Assembly (NCBI RefSeq): GCF_023650955.1
Contig: NZ_CP098039.1
Coordinates: 1,240,001-1,304,000, forward strand
Direction of reading: 5' to 3'
Source of the DNA: Thermosynechococcus sp. HN-54
Lineage (GTDB): Bacteria; Cyanobacteriota; Cyanobacteriia; Thermosynechococcales; Thermosynechococcaceae
Length of the DNA stretch: 64,000 nucleotides
Shown: positions 55,696 to 64,000 of the stretch, in pieces
How the letters are laid out: every line of letters begins with the position of its first letter
Position numbering within the stretch: position 1 is the stretch's first letter
Translations under genes and position numbers: made by a program
The notes under the pieces: model-generated
Told to the model about the DNA's origin: nothing
What the model saw: only the letters and a program-made list of their open reading frames with translations
The model's database searches: none

Positions 55696-57348
55696 ATGAC
55701 ACTTTCCACAGCGACGATTCCCGAACTTGAACGACTCCATCAACAGGCGAACGAATGGCAGCGCCTCTCCCCACGGCAGCGCATTCCCTATCTCCAAGCC
55801 ATGAAGACCCTTGCCCGTCGCCATGCCCCAGAGTGGGTCAGCTTGGCCTGTCAAATCAAAGGCATTGACCCCCAGGGCGTTTGGGCAGGAGAAGAATGGA
55901 CCACTGGTCCTTTGGGACTCATTCTCAAGCTCGATCACTATCTCCATGCCCTGCGTCATGAGGCAACGCCCCCCGTGCCCCGCTGGCGAACTGCCCCCAG
56001 TGGTCAGGCGATCGCTGAAATTCTCCCCCGCAATTGGCAAGAGCGCCTGCTCTGGTTTGGGGTCAAGGCAGAAGTCTGGCTGCAACCGGGTCAACCCCCG
56101 ACCCAAGGCAGTGCCTACCGTAACCCTCCCCCAGCCGGTGTTGCTGTGGTGCTGGGTGCGGGCAATATCACCTCTTTGTGCTTGGCGGATGCCCTCTACC
56201 AATTGGTGGTGGCCAATCGCGTGGCGCTGCTGAAAATGAATCCCCTCTTAGCGCCCCTAACGGATTGTTTTCGTAAGGTGTGTGCCCCCCTGATTGAGGC
56301 GGGTTTCCTTGAGATTATGGAGGGGGATGCAACCCTCGGAGAAGCCCTTTGCCACCATCCCTTGACACAGCACATTCACATTACGGGTTCCCACCACACC
56401 TACAATCGTCTGGTCTGGGGAGACACTGCTGCGGAACAGGCCATTCGCAAAGCCCGCCAACACCGCAAGCTGACCAAACCTGTAACGGCGGAATTGGGCA
56501 ATGTGACGCCCTTGCTGATTGTCCCCGGTGAATGGACGGAGGCTGAACTGGCGTACCAAGCCCGCCAAGTGGCCAGTGCCCTTGTCCATAACGCCAGCTT
56601 TAACTGCATTGCAGCGCAGATTGTCGTCACCGCTGCCGGCTGGCCGCAGCGAGAGGCATTCCTAACGGCTCTCAAGGCACAACTCCAAGAAATTCCCCCC
56701 CGTCCTGCCTACTATCCGGGGGCGATCGCCCGCTATGAGTCATTTCTAGCGGATTATCCCCAAGCGACGGTGCTCAGTTCTCCGCTGGAAGGCACGATTC
56801 CTTGGACACTGATTGAAGGCCTGACGCCTGCGGCGAATCCGCGTATCTTCCAAGAGGAGGTCTTTTGTGGTCTTTTGGCAGAGGTGCAATTGCCCGTGCA
56901 TGATGCCGCAGACTTTTTGGCCACGGCGGTGCCCTTTGTCCATGAGCGGCTCTGGGGAACCCTTGGCTGTAGTCTGATTGTGGATCCACGGACTGAGGCC
57001 ACCTATTCAGAAGCCCTAGAGCGAGCGATCGCCCAACTGCGCTATGGCTCCATTGCCATCAATGCGTGGGTCTCCCTAGCCAACGGGTTAGGCTGTACCC
57101 CTTGGGGCGCCTTTCCCGGACATACACCAGCGGCCATTGGTTCTGGCGTGGGCGTAGTTCACAACAGCTTTCTGTTTGACTATCCCGAAAAAGCCGTGAT
57201 TCGTGTGCCCTTCCAGTTACCTGTGACACCGCCTTGGTTTTATGGGCATCGCACCCTACCCCAACTGGCGCGGGCGGTGATGGACATTTACACAACGGGT
57301 AATCCCTTGGCTTGGCTCTCCCTCTTGACAGCGGCACTGCGGGGCTAG
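55696..57348 (+). CDS. aldehyde dehydrogenase superfamily protein
   Basis: 550 aa from the ATG at 55696 (MTLSTATIPELERL). It has an ALDH Rossmann region with PPAGVAVVLGAGNITSLCLA, the general-base Glu266 in TAELGNVTPL and the nucleophile Cys304 in ASFNCIAAQIVV. It is longer than standard ALDH and more divergent, closer in style to acyl-reductase or coniferyl-type members. The substrate is unassigned. It is divergent from sufC and ends two bases before the convergent GH10 gene. Confidence 0.75.
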   Translation: MTLSTATIPELERLHQQANEWQRLSPRQRIPYLQAMKTLARRHAPEWVSLACQIKGIDPQGVWAGEEWTTGPLGLILKLDHYLHALRHEATPPVPRWRTAPSGQAIAEILPRNWQERLLWFGVKAEVWLQPGQPPTQGSAYRNPPPAGVAVVLGAGNITSLCLADALYQLVVANRVALLKMNPLLAPLTDCFRKVCAPLIEAGFLEIMEGDATLGEALCHHPLTQHIHITGSHHTYNRLVWGDTAAEQAIRKARQHRKLTKPVTAELGNVTPLLIVPGEWTEAELAYQARQVASALVHNASFNCIAAQIVVTAAGWPQREAFLTALKAQLQEIPPRPAYYPGAIARYESFLADYPQATVLSSPLEGTIPWTLIEGLTPAANPRIFQEEVFCGLLAEVQLPVHDAADFLATAVPFVHERLWGTLGCSLIVDPRTEATYSEALERAIAQLRYGSIAINAWVSLANGLGCTPWGAFPGHTPAAIGSGVGVVHNSFLFDYPEKAVIRVPFQLPVTPPWFYGHRTLPQLARAVMDIYTTGNPLAWLSLLTAALRG

Positions 57349-57350
57349 GC

Positions 57351-58589
57351 TCAAAATCGAACGGTAACGCTCGTGCCCCCTTGGGGGAGTTCAAACTCAC
57401 GGGTACGGGTTTGGCCTTGGGCGGTCACTGTCAAGCGATAGCGACCGAGGTAGCCGCGTCCCTGCCATTGGCCTTCGGCGTTCGTTTGGCCAGTCACCCT
57501 TGTCCACCACTCCTCAAAGAGGAGTTTGCGGTAGGCGATCGCCGCTGGCTTGGCGGAAAAGTCTTGGCGATAGAGTCCCGCTTGGGGACGCCAATGGTTC
57601 CCCGCCCAAAAGCCCCAGAGCAAAATCTCCTGCACAGCGGGGTGGGCAAAGCCAATGCGGTAAATCTGACGCAGCGTCTGCGCCTGCTGTTGTTCATCGG
57701 CCAAACTCACACTCACTTCGGTAATTTTCAACGGCAGATTGAACTGGGCAAGGGTATCGAGGGCACGCTGCATTTTCGCCTCATCCAAGGGATATTCCAG
57801 ATGGGCTTGAATGCCGATCCCGCCAATGGGCACCCCTTGAGCCAAGAGATTGCGAATCTGCTCGACATAATCATTCAGGCGATCGCCCTCAATGATGCCG
57901 TAGTCGTTAACGTAAAGAATCGCATCGGGATTGCCCTCACGGCACCATTCAAACATCTCCTTGACAATGCCCGCACCAAGGCGGCTGCGGAAAAAATTGC
58001 CATGGAGCATTTCATTGTTGACATCAAATTCATTGATGCGACCGCGATAGTGGCGACAGACGGTAATGGCATGGTTTTTCACCGCTGCGCGCAATTGCTC
58101 CGGCGGTAGCGCCTTCAGCCAAGGGGGATTAAACTGCTCCACTTCCCAAAAGAGGGTATGTCCCCGCATCGGCCAGCCCTGCGCCTGCACCCAGTTGAGG
58201 ATAGTGTCAGCCATAGTAAAGTCGAGCTTGCCCTGCTCTGGCTCCAATTGATACCACTTGAGGGCATTTTCATGAACCGCCGCATTGAAGTTTGCCTGAG
58301 CCGTCCGCTTGTACCAGTCAGCCGCAGGGGGTGGGGAGGGGCGAAACATCTCCGTATCGAGGGCAACCCCAAAGGGAAAGGCATGGCTTTGCTGCACTAG
58401 TTGAATACGGGCATTGGCAATGGCGCGACCTTGGGTATCTTGCACTATCACTGTTACAGGCGCCTGTCGCAGTTGCTCAATCTGCTGACTGAGGGCATCG
58501 GTGGCCACCGAAGAAAAAGAGGTGCCACAGGCAACGATGAGCAAAGCCGTAAGGCAACTTAGCCAAAGAAAACGGCGCCAGTTCAGCAT
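57351..58589 (-). CDS. GH10 family glycoside hydrolase (endo-beta-xylanase-like) lipoprotein
   Basis: 412 aa. A lipobox LLIVAC with Cys21 suggests a lipid-anchored, exported enzyme. After a 60-residue N-terminal domain the GH10 barrel shows HENALKWYQLEPEQGKLDF, RGHTLFWEV, the acid/base Glu193 in DVNNEMLHG, and the nucleophile Glu291 in KITEVSV, then LLWGFWAGNHWRP. The C-terminal 60 residues form a small beta-type domain. The natural substrate could be xylan or a self-made glucan. It lies downstream of the ABC ATPase, 62 bases away. Confidence 0.88.
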   Translation of the reverse strand: MLNWRRFLWLSCLTALLIVACGTSFSSVATDALSQQIEQLRQAPVTVIVQDTQGRAIANARIQLVQQSHAFPFGVALDTEMFRPSPPPAADWYKRTAQANFNAAVHENALKWYQLEPEQGKLDFTMADTILNWVQAQGWPMRGHTLFWEVEQFNPPWLKALPPEQLRAAVKNHAITVCRHYRGRINEFDVNNEMLHGNFFRSRLGAGIVKEMFEWCREGNPDAILYVNDYGIIEGDRLNDYVEQIRNLLAQGVPIGGIGIQAHLEYPLDEAKMQRALDTLAQFNLPLKITEVSVSLADEQQQAQTLRQIYRIGFAHPAVQEILLWGFWAGNHWRPQAGLYRQDFSAKPAAIAYRKLLFEEWWTRVTGQTNAEGQWQGRGYLGRYRLTVTAQGQTRTREFELPQGGTSVTVRF

Positions 58590-58651
58590 TCAGCATCCTT
58601 TTCGTTACTTTCACTCCTCATCTCAGACGGCGCGAGCCAGCCCCAAGCTCC

Positions 58652-59611
58652 CTAGTGGGTCACTTGAATGCCCCGTTGGCGCAGTTGAGCAACAAAAAAT
58701 TCCTCAAGGGTGGGACGCGCAAGGCGCAGTTGCAGAATTGTCCCGCCCATTTCTTCCACAAGCGTGAGAAACCGTTGGAGGGGAATTTTGATCACCCCTT
58801 GCCAGCGATCGCCCTGAATCTCTAGGGAATAGAGCCATTCTTGGAGGCCATCCACATGACCCCCTTTGCCCACGACATGGTAGGCTTCGCTACTGCCAAG
58901 GAGTTCATCGACACCGCCCGCGCAAATCAGTTCCCCTTGCGCCAAAATGCCAATGCGATCGCAGATGGCCTCAACATCCGCCAGCACATGGCTATTGAAG
59001 AAAATCGTTTTGCCCTGCTGTTTTAAGGAAAGAATGATCTCGCGAATTTGATAGCGGCCCAAGGGGTCAAGACCCGACATCGGTTCATCTAAAAACACCA
59101 CTTCGGGATCGTTAATCAGGGCTTGCGCCAATCCCACCCGCTGCACCATCCCCTTGGAATAGCGGCGCATTTGCTTTTTGCGGGCATCCTTGAGGTTGAG
59201 GCCGACCATTTCCAACAACAGGGGAATGCGTTCTTTGCGGGTGGCGGCACTGAGGCCAAACAAACCTGCGGTAAATTCAAGGAACTCCCAAGCGGTTAAA
59301 TAGTCGTAAAAGTAAGGGTTTTCCGGCAGGTAGCCAATCCGCTGCCGCACAGCGCGATCGCCCAAGGGATGCCCCAGAAGCGTGCCGTGACCGGCGCTGG
59401 GCCGCACCAGACCTAGGAGGGTTTTCAGGAGTGTGGTTTTACCCGCGCCATTGGGGCCTAGGAGGCCAAAGGTTTCCCCTTGGTGCACTTGCAGCGACAC
59501 CGATTTAAGGGGCGTGAGCACCGTCCGCAGCCAGAAACCGCTACGGTACGACTTTTGTAAGTTTTCGACGGCCACGACAAGGGGGCGATCGCCCGCAGCG
59601 TTAGTCACCAT
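58652..59611 (-). CDS. ABC transporter ATP-binding protein
   Basis: 319 aa. Walker A LGPNGAGKTTLLKTLLG, signature YSKGMVQRVGLAQALI and Walker B VVFLDEPMSGLDPLGRYQI identify an ABC-2-type exporter ATPase. The C-terminal 90 residues are the DUF4162-like extension common in this subgroup. No permease is adjacent; the only ABC-2 permease in the window is at 37984-38766. It follows crtR by 14 bases on the same strand. Confidence 0.86.
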   Translation of the reverse strand: MVTNAAGDRPLVVAVENLQKSYRSGFWLRTVLTPLKSVSLQVHQGETFGLLGPNGAGKTTLLKTLLGLVRPSAGHGTLLGHPLGDRAVRQRIGYLPENPYFYDYLTAWEFLEFTAGLFGLSAATRKERIPLLLEMVGLNLKDARKKQMRRYSKGMVQRVGLAQALINDPEVVFLDEPMSGLDPLGRYQIREIILSLKQQGKTIFFNSHVLADVEAICDRIGILAQGELICAGGVDELLGSSEAYHVVGKGGHVDGLQEWLYSLEIQGDRWQGVIKIPLQRFLTLVEEMGGTILQLRLARPTLEEFFVAQLRQRGIQVTH

Positions 59612-59625
59612 AGCGGGGGGTTACC

Positions 59626-60513
59626 TCAGGAAGAACGAGGGCGATGGAAGTGCAAACCCACCAAGGCATCATAGAGAAAGGGCAAGAAATTTCCTGGTTC
59701 CAATATACCAAGGGTTTGTTTGCAGCCATGGGCATCGAGGAGGGGTTTGACGGCGTAGTAGGCGGGTTGCACCTTGTACCACGGGATATTCGGCCAGAGG
59801 TGATGGATGAGGTGATAGTTTTGGCCAAAAATAAGCAGGTTAAGGATGCGACTGGGATAGACCCGCGCATTGTGCCAGCGATCGCGCTCTATATGGGGAC
59901 GATGCGGAAAATAATCAAAAAATAGCCCCAGCATCAGACCCACCACCCCGGCGGGCAGAAACCAATAATTCAAAACGTAGTCTAAATAGCCATTGAGGGC
60001 AGCAAAGGTCACAAGCCCCACCAGCGTCAAGCGGCTGAGAAACCACTCCAGAAGTTCATAGTTGCGCCAAAGCCGCCGCTTAAAAAAGAAAACCTCATGG
60101 TAGAAAAAGCGGGGTGCAATCAGCCACAGCGGCCCCCCTTTGGAAACGTAATGGTCGGGATCATTTTCGGGATCATTCACATGGGCATGGTGCTGCATAT
60201 GCACGCGGGTAAAGACGGGGAAGACAAACCCCAACATCAAGGCGCTGCCATGCCCCATGATGGCATTCATGATGCGATTGCTGTGGGCAACATTGTGGGA
60301 GGCATCGTGGATCACAGTGCCCATGAGGTGTAAGGCCAACATGTTCGCCACAAAGGAGATCCAGCCCGGCCAGTGACCTTGAAAATAGCCCCACGTCGAG
60401 AGAATGGCGATCGCAAATGCGGCAAAAAACATGACCAAGGTGGGATTAAAGCCCTCTGGTGGACCTAAAAATTCTTTGGGAACCGTGGCCGGGATCGCTG
60501 CCTCCGTGATCAT
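59626..60513 (-). CDS. crtR: beta-carotene hydroxylase CrtR
   Basis: 295 aa di-iron membrane enzyme that adds hydroxyl groups to beta-carotene to form zeaxanthin. The histidine boxes are IHDASHN, HMQHHAHVNDPENDPDHY and HLIHHLWPNIPWYK, with four or so hydrophobic segments. The sequence GTVIHDASHNVAHSNRIMNA is typical of cyanobacterial CrtR. It is divergent from recN. Confidence 0.92.
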   Translation of the reverse strand: MITEAAIPATVPKEFLGPPEGFNPTLVMFFAAFAIAILSTWGYFQGHWPGWISFVANMLALHLMGTVIHDASHNVAHSNRIMNAIMGHGSALMLGFVFPVFTRVHMQHHAHVNDPENDPDHYVSKGGPLWLIAPRFFYHEVFFFKRRLWRNYELLEWFLSRLTLVGLVTFAALNGYLDYVLNYWFLPAGVVGLMLGLFFDYFPHRPHIERDRWHNARVYPSRILNLLIFGQNYHLIHHLWPNIPWYKVQPAYYAVKPLLDAHGCKQTLGILEPGNFLPFLYDALVGLHFHRPRSS

Positions 60514-60691
60514 CCGCGCGGTCGCTCCTCACATTGTTGCAAAATGTTACCTTCATACTATGTAGGCTAATCAGCGGTACAAAATCAAGTCGCACGATCC
60601 CAAAAGTGGGTCACCTCTTGAGGGTGGCAAACTGTTGATAGAAAGCTGACGAAAATAATTGCCCTAGAATCGTTGCTCGAGTCGAGCCAGA

Positions 60692-62410
60692 ATGCTACAA
60701 ACGCTGCGGATTCAAAACTTTGCCTTGGTTGCGGAGCTAGAGGTCACCTTTCAGCCGGGGTTGAATGTGCTCACGGGTGAAACAGGCGCAGGCAAGTCGA
60801 TCCTCCTCGATGCCATTGATGCCCTCTTGGGGGGAAAGCTCTCAGCACGGCAGTTGCGATCGGGGACGGAGCAGGGCTGCATTGAAGCCATTTTCACCCT
60901 GACACCCCCAGTGAGAGACTGGCTGGCCACCCTAGAAATTGATGCTGAAGGGGATGAGGTGATCTGCACCCGTGAGTTTAGCCTCAAAGGGGAAACGTTC
61001 CGCAGTCGCAGCCGAGTCAACGGCGTGCTGGTCAATCGCCAGCAGCTTCAGGAACTGCGGCAACACCTTGTGCGTCTCACAGCTCAAGGACAGGCGGTGC
61101 AACTGGCAAGTGCGTCTCAACAGCGGGATTGGCTCGATCGCTATGGTGGAGCGGCCTTAATCACTCAGCGGCAGCGGGTGGCAGACGCCTACCGTGCATG
61201 GCAGACTCGGCAGCGAGAATTGCAGGACTTTGCCAGCAAGGAACAGCAACGCCTCCAACGACTCGACTTACTCCACTTTCAACTCCAAGAACTGCTGCCG
61301 GCGGCTCTAGATGACCCTGAAGAACTGACCCAGTTGCAACGGGACTATCAACGCCTCAGCCATGTACAGGAGCTGCAAACCCAAAGCCAACAAGCGTACT
61401 ATCTCCTCTATGAAGGGGAACCGAGTGTGATGATCTTATTGGCGCAAGTCCAAGGAGCACTGCAAGCCATTGCCGACTGGGATCCAGCGCTGCAGCCGAT
61501 TAGCGAATTGTTAGAGGGGGCAATCGCCCACACGGAGGAAGCCGCACGCCAACTGTGCAGTTATAGCGATCGCCTAGACACCGATCCCGCGACCCTCGAT
61601 GCCCTTGGTGATCGCATCCACCAACTACAACGCCTATGCCGCAAGTATGGGCCTGACTTGGGCAATGTCATTGCCTATCGCGATCGCATCCAAGCAGAGT
61701 TAGCAGCCCTCAGTCAGGAATCCACCAGCCAAGAGCACCTAGAGGCAGAAGTTACCCAACTGCGGCAAGCCCTTGAGCAAGCCAGTGCTGAACTTCATGA
61801 ATTACGACTAGCGGCAGCAAAACGCCTAGAAGAAGACCTGCTGACCCATCTTCGGCCCCTCGGACTTCCCCAAGCCCGTTTTACCGTGCAGCTAACGAGT
61901 ACAGAAGCTAGTAGTAGTGGCAGTGACGAGATTAGATTTCTTTGGAGTGCCAATCCCGGCCAACCCCTACAACCCCTTGGGGAGATTGCCTCTGGCGGTG
62001 AAATGAGCCGATTTTTACTGGCGTTGGAGACCTGCTTGACGACACAGCAAACGCCGAAAACGTTGATTTTTGATGAAATTGATGTCGGGGTCTCCGGCCG
62101 CGTCGCGGGGGCGATCGCCGAGAGTTTAAGCCGATTGGGGCAAACCCATCAGGTGTTGTGCGTTACCCATCAATCCTTGATTGCGGCAGCGGCGGATCAC
62201 CACTATTTGGTGCAAAAGGACATTGACCCCAGTACTGCCACAACGGTAATTCGTGTGCAATACTTAACCGAGGAGGCACGGGTGCAGGCATTAGCAGATT
62301 TAGCGGGGGGCGATCGCTCGGCAATGGCACTCTCATTTGCCAGTGGTCTTTTGGCGCAGCAGCAGCGACCCTCTCCTCCCCCCTCCGCAGAAATAACCAT
62401 GAAAACTTGA
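60692..62410 (+). CDS. recN: DNA repair protein RecN
   Basis: 572 aa SMC-like ATPase acting in double-strand break repair. Walker A GETGAGKSILLDAIDALLGG is at about residue 30; two coiled-coil arms span about 150-380; the signature ASGGEMSRFLLALE and Walker B LIFDEIDVGVSGRVAGAIAE follow. VLCVTHQSLIAAAADHHYLV is the switch region. Length and order are normal. Confidence 0.95.
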   Translation: MLQTLRIQNFALVAELEVTFQPGLNVLTGETGAGKSILLDAIDALLGGKLSARQLRSGTEQGCIEAIFTLTPPVRDWLATLEIDAEGDEVICTREFSLKGETFRSRSRVNGVLVNRQQLQELRQHLVRLTAQGQAVQLASASQQRDWLDRYGGAALITQRQRVADAYRAWQTRQRELQDFASKEQQRLQRLDLLHFQLQELLPAALDDPEELTQLQRDYQRLSHVQELQTQSQQAYYLLYEGEPSVMILLAQVQGALQAIADWDPALQPISELLEGAIAHTEEAARQLCSYSDRLDTDPATLDALGDRIHQLQRLCRKYGPDLGNVIAYRDRIQAELAALSQESTSQEHLEAEVTQLRQALEQASAELHELRLAAAKRLEEDLLTHLRPLGLPQARFTVQLTSTEASSSGSDEIRFLWSANPGQPLQPLGEIASGGEMSRFLLALETCLTTQQTPKTLIFDEIDVGVSGRVAGAIAESLSRLGQTHQVLCVTHQSLIAAAADHHYLVQKDIDPSTATTVIRVQYLTEEARVQALADLAGGDRSAMALSFASGLLAQQQRPSPPPSAEITMKT

Positions 62411-62477
62411 TGAGCTTACGGGAATACTCTTACAGTAAAACAAGTTTGACAGCAACATTACCGTTTGGCCGTTCTCG

Positions 62478-62843
62478 ATGCAGCGTTCTTCTTATCCTGC
62501 GGGGGGGGATGAGTTAATGACCATTGATCAAGTGCAGCAAACTCTCCGCCGCTCCCGTGCGTCTATTTATCGCTATGTCAACACCAATCATGAAACCATT
62601 AATCCCCCCTTTGATCCCCAACGCCTCAATCCAGAGCACCGCAAGAGCCGCCGCGAACCGTTGCTGTTTCACCCCAATGAAGTGGCTCGCTTTGCCCGTG
62701 ACGTAATGGGCATTACTACCCTGCAAGTGGAATTGAAAACCACACCCCCGAACCCCACCGAGGATCTGTTAAGGCAAGTTTTGGAAGAGTTAAAACAAAT
62801 TCGTGAAGTGCTAGAGCGAGTGGAGAAGCGCTTGGGGAGCTAG
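62478..62843 (+). CDS. small HTH-like protein of unknown function
   Basis: 121 aa. Residues 14-45 (MTIDQVQQTLRRSRASIYRY) look like an excisionase/MerR-like helix-turn-helix. The middle FDPQRLNPEHRKSRREPLLF and HPNEVARFARDVMGI may continue a DNA-binding fold, and the last 30 residues form a short coiled coil (LLRQVLEELKQIREVLERVE). It stands between recN and hisS. Role unknown. Confidence 0.65.
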   Translation: MQRSSYPAGGDELMTIDQVQQTLRRSRASIYRYVNTNHETINPPFDPQRLNPEHRKSRREPLLFHPNEVARFARDVMGITTLQVELKTTPPNPTEDLLRQVLEELKQIREVLERVEKRLGS

Positions 62844-62885
62844 GCAGTTATAATACCTCTGTTCTATTGTGCGTTTGCTGTCAGC

Positions 62886-64000
62886 ATGGGTTTGCAAGCA
62901 CCCCGCGGAACTCGCGATATTTTGCCCGCCGAACGGGCCTATTGGCAGTATTTAGAAACCCTTGCTCGCCAAATCCTTGATCGAGCTGCTTACCGTGAAA
63001 TCTGCACCCCTATCTTTGAGCAAACAAATCTCTTTGAGCGGGGCATTGGCGAAGCTACCGATATTGTCAGCAAGGAAATGTACACCTTTAGCGATCGCGC
63101 TCAACGCTCGCTGACCCTACGGCCAGAGGGCACGGCTGGGGTAGTACGTGCCTATATTGAGCATGGTCTGCACAGCCAAGGGGGCGTGCAACGTCTGTGG
63201 TACCTAGGGCCCATGTTTCGCTACGAGCGGCCACAGTCCGGTCGCTATCGCCAGTTTCACCAGTTGGGAGTGGAAGTTTTAGGGAGTGCCGATCCCCGTG
63301 CCGATGCTGAAGTGATTGCCGTGGCCTTAGATATTTTGCAGGCCCTAGGACTGAAGGAGTTAACCCTGATGCTCAACTCCGTCGGCGATCGCGAGGATCG
63401 CAGTGCCTACCGTCAAGCCTTGGTGGATTACCTCACCCCCTACAAAGCCGATTTAGACCCCGATTCCCAAGAACGCCTGCACCGCAATCCCCTACGGATT
63501 CTCGATAGCAAAGACCCTCGCACCCAAGCGATTGTCAAGGAAGCGCCTCGGCTATTGGATTACCTCAGCCCGCGATCGCGCGACCATTTTGAGCAGGTGC
63601 AATCCCTCTTGCAGGCTCTGGGCATCCGCTACCAGATTAATCCTGCCCTTGTGCGCGGCCTCGACTACTATACCCACACCGCCTTTGAATTTCAGGATTT
63701 GAGTTTGGGCAACGAGGGAACCGTCTGTGGGGGGGGGCGCTACGATCACTTGGTTGAAGAACTCGGCGGCCCGCCAACCCCGGCCATTGGTTGGGCGATG
63801 GGCCTGGAGCGACTGATTTTGCTTCTACGGGATCACCCCCTACCCCCACGGGATGAACCCTATCTCTACATGGTGACGCGGGGCGAGGCTGCCGAACGGC
63901 AGGGGCTGATCTTGGCACAGCAATTGCGGCATCAAGGTTACACCGTCGAGGTGGATCTTAGCGGCAGTGCCTTTGGTAAGCAGGTGAAACGCGCCGATCG
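62886..64000 (+). CDS. hisS: histidyl-tRNA synthetase (5' part; gene continues beyond the window)
   Basis: Class II synthetase. The ATG at 62886 gives MGLQAPRGTRDILPAERAYW. Motif 2 region MFRYERPQSGRYRQFHQLG, the histidine-binding RGLDYYTHTAFEF and motif 3 AIGWAMGLERLILLL are visible. About 371 codons are present, ending in the C-terminal anticodon-binding domain, and the reading frame is open at the window edge. A TATAAT (62849-62854) is a likely -10. Confidence 0.95.
   Translation, partial: MGLQAPRGTRDILPAERAYWQYLETLARQILDRAAYREICTPIFEQTNLFERGIGEATDIVSKEMYTFSDRAQRSLTLRPEGTAGVVRAYIEHGLHSQGGVQRLWYLGPMFRYERPQSGRYRQFHQLGVEVLGSADPRADAEVIAVALDILQALGLKELTLMLNSVGDREDRSAYRQALVDYLTPYKADLDPDSQERLHRNPLRILDSKDPRTQAIVKEAPRLLDYLSPRSRDHFEQVQSLLQALGIRYQINPALVRGLDYYTHTAFEFQDLSLGNEGTVCGGGRYDHLVEELGGPPTPAIGWAMGLERLILLLRDHPLPPRDEPYLYMVTRGEAAERQGLILAQQLRHQGYTVEVDLSGSAFGKQVKRAD

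Noticed and set aside
60514-60691. HLR1-like site in the crtR-recN gap (GTAACATT, then TGCAACAA on the minus strand)
   Set aside because: Both half sites miss the TTACA core, unlike the perfect site at 29275; reported only as a weak likeness.

Overview
The window is a piece of a cyanobacterial chromosome. It carries a C-phycocyanin rod operon, phosphoribulokinase, PEP carboxylase, an NTRC-type thioredoxin reductase/thioredoxin fusion, beta-carotene hydroxylase, a high-light-inducible protein and many copies of the HIP1 octamer GCGATCGC. Three cpcG genes in tandem (cpcG1, cpcG2, cpcG4) behind cpcBACDEF, together with protein sequences I recognise, point to a thermophilic Thermosynechococcus close to T. 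elongatus/T. vulcanus. Gene density is high and most genes are housekeeping or photosynthesis-related.

Layout. 1-6640: the cpcBACDEFG1G2G4 operon on the minus strand, with a long structured leader and a cpcA-cpcC intercistronic hairpin. 6796-11884: uracil-DNA glycosylase, a PadR-type regulator, a frameshifted small gene, then a minus-strand run (2'-5' RNA ligase-like, methyltransferase, DUF3177, YvcK-like, Nif11-like). 11958-13765: a restriction-modification island whose two ends both carry a 3' end of ygfZ, so the insertion scar is visible. 13720-16899: ygfZ, a methyltransferase and thiE overlap as one transcription unit. 16972-20425: a secreted proline-rich protein, a solitary DNA methyltransferase, a membrane protein and a D27-like protein. 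20456-22786: an arsenate-export pair (GAPDH plus ArsJ) behind an ArsR/SmtB-like operator, with no arsR in the window. 23212-25336: rimP-nusA-ylxR preceded by a structured leader that ends in an intrinsic terminator; infB does not follow, and bioA overlaps ylxR instead.

27094-31921: a cellulose-synthase-like glycosyltransferase with a degenerate PilZ domain, divergent from a DUF1997 gene and separated from it by a perfect HLR1 (RpaB) motif; then eda, smpB and a DUF3747 protein. 32043-41795: smc, the NTRC gene, a TSUP permease, tRNA-Thr(GGT), an ABC-2 permease, a frameshifted Uma2 gene and a copper P-type ATPase. 41775-50955: a 2Fe-2S protein, an unknown protein, a fatty-acid-hydroxylase-family enzyme, hlip-rpmF, prk, a DUF3352 protein, ppc and an intact Uma2 gene. 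51005-52093: a complete IS4-family element with 13-bp terminal inverted repeats and a 9-bp target duplication, inserted immediately upstream of argJ. 53473-64000: sufD-sufC (without sufB), an aldehyde-dehydrogenase-family protein, a GH10 lipoprotein, an ABC ATPase, crtR, recN, a small HTH-like protein and the start of hisS, which runs off the end.

No CRISPR array, rRNA gene or prophage was seen. The most informative non-obvious signals are the ygfZ-flanked R-M island, the rimP leader RNA, the HLR1 site in front of the cellulose-synthase-like gene, the ArsR-type operator, and the IS element that appears to split the argJ promoter.
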